Made by a program: the position numbers and the translations under genes
Origin: Lentilitoribacter sp. Alg239-R112
Lineage (GTDB): Bacteria; Pseudomonadota; Alphaproteobacteria; Rhizobiales; Rhizobiaceae
Direction of reading: 5' to 3'
NCBI RefSeq assembly: GCF_900537175.1
Contig: NZ_LS999835.1
Span: 407,141 to 471,140, forward strand
DNA length: 64,000 nt
Part shown: positions 63,816 through 64,000 of the stretch, piece by piece
Position numbering within the stretch: position 1 is the stretch's first letter
Layout: the number at the start of each line of letters is the position of its first letter
Notes under the pieces: generated by a model
What the model saw: the letters and a program-made list of their open reading frames with translations, nothing else
The model's database searches: none
Told to the model about the DNA's origin: nothing

Positions 63816-64000
63816 TCAACTTGAGAGTTTGATCCTGGCTCAGAACGAACGCTGGCGGCAGGCTTAACACATGCAAGTCGAACGATCTCTTCGGAGATAG
63901 TGGCAGACGGGTGAGTAACGCGTGGGAACCTACCTTATTCTACGGAATAACAGTTAGAAATGACTGCTAATACCGTATACGCCCTTCGGGGTCTGTCTCG
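63816..64000 (+). rRNA. rrs: 16S ribosomal RNA, 5' part (cut by window edge)
   Basis: The universal 5' region is present: GAGAGTTTGATCCTGGCTCAG, GAACGCTGGCGGCAGGC, ACACATGCAAGTCGAACG and GGCAGACGGGTGAGTAACG. The variable region TCTCTTCGGAGATAGT and CTACGGAATAACAG look alphaproteobacterial. About 185 bases of some 1480 are visible. Confidence 0.97.

Overview
The window is a chromosomal segment of an AT-rich alphaproteobacterium. It ends in the first ~185 bases of a 16S rRNA gene whose sequence and leader look alphaproteobacterial (Rhizobiales-like by eye; not searched). Most genes are ordinary metabolic genes with good Shine-Dalgarno sites. I see no tRNA, IS element, prophage or CRISPR array. 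Two truncated genes (a nagA 3' part and a polyamine-type permease 3' part) mark old rearrangements.

1-7600: one minus-strand gene train, haoA (octahaem hydroxylamine oxidoreductase type) - haoB - MocR/GntR-aminotransferase regulator - ccmF - ccmG - ccmH - ccmI (cut by the window edge). Nearly every junction overlaps by 4 bp. This joins an octahaem enzyme to a partial cytochrome c haem-ligation set and a PLP-dependent regulator. 7611-8000 holds a small divergent membrane protein.

8200-19360: a hybrid PAS histidine kinase and its OmpR-type response regulator, divergent from a Liv-type ABC importer (livG, livH, livM, binding protein, livF) interleaved with two adenylate-forming ligase-like genes. 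A 23-bp perfect inverted repeat lies between the two units. This looks like sensed uptake and CoA activation of an organic acid. 19455-21341: a WYL regulator and an SDR.

21470-33310: nitrogen-oxide module: a CxxC redox-disulfide protein, a Crp/Fnr (Dnr/NnrR-like) regulator, nnrS, and a complete nosRZDFYLX operon for N2O reduction. Three FNR-type TTG-N8-CAA boxes lie in its control regions. No nitrite or NO reductase is in the window. With haoAB this would let the cell oxidise hydroxylamine and reduce N2O.

33400-45400: a nagA remnant, zinT behind a Zur-like palindromic operator, a five-gene sugar unit (DegT-type transaminase, two Gfo/Idh/MocA dehydrogenases, two TIM-barrel sugar isomerases), a GNAT plus PIG-L deacetylase pair, an orphan Liv-type binding protein, and mannonate dehydratase (uxuA).

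45900-62640: a small secreted protein, a permease remnant, then a mannoside operon (sugar ABC binding protein, two permeases, GH38 alpha-mannosidase, MalK-type ATPase) with twin LacI-type operators on its promoter and a LacI gene at its far end. A GMC oxidoreductase/TetR pair with matching operators follows, then phosphomannomutase and a fused mannose-1-phosphate guanylyltransferase/AGE-type isomerase, which connect mannose to GDP-mannose. 62641-63815 is non-coding with an rrn promoter; 16S starts near 63816.
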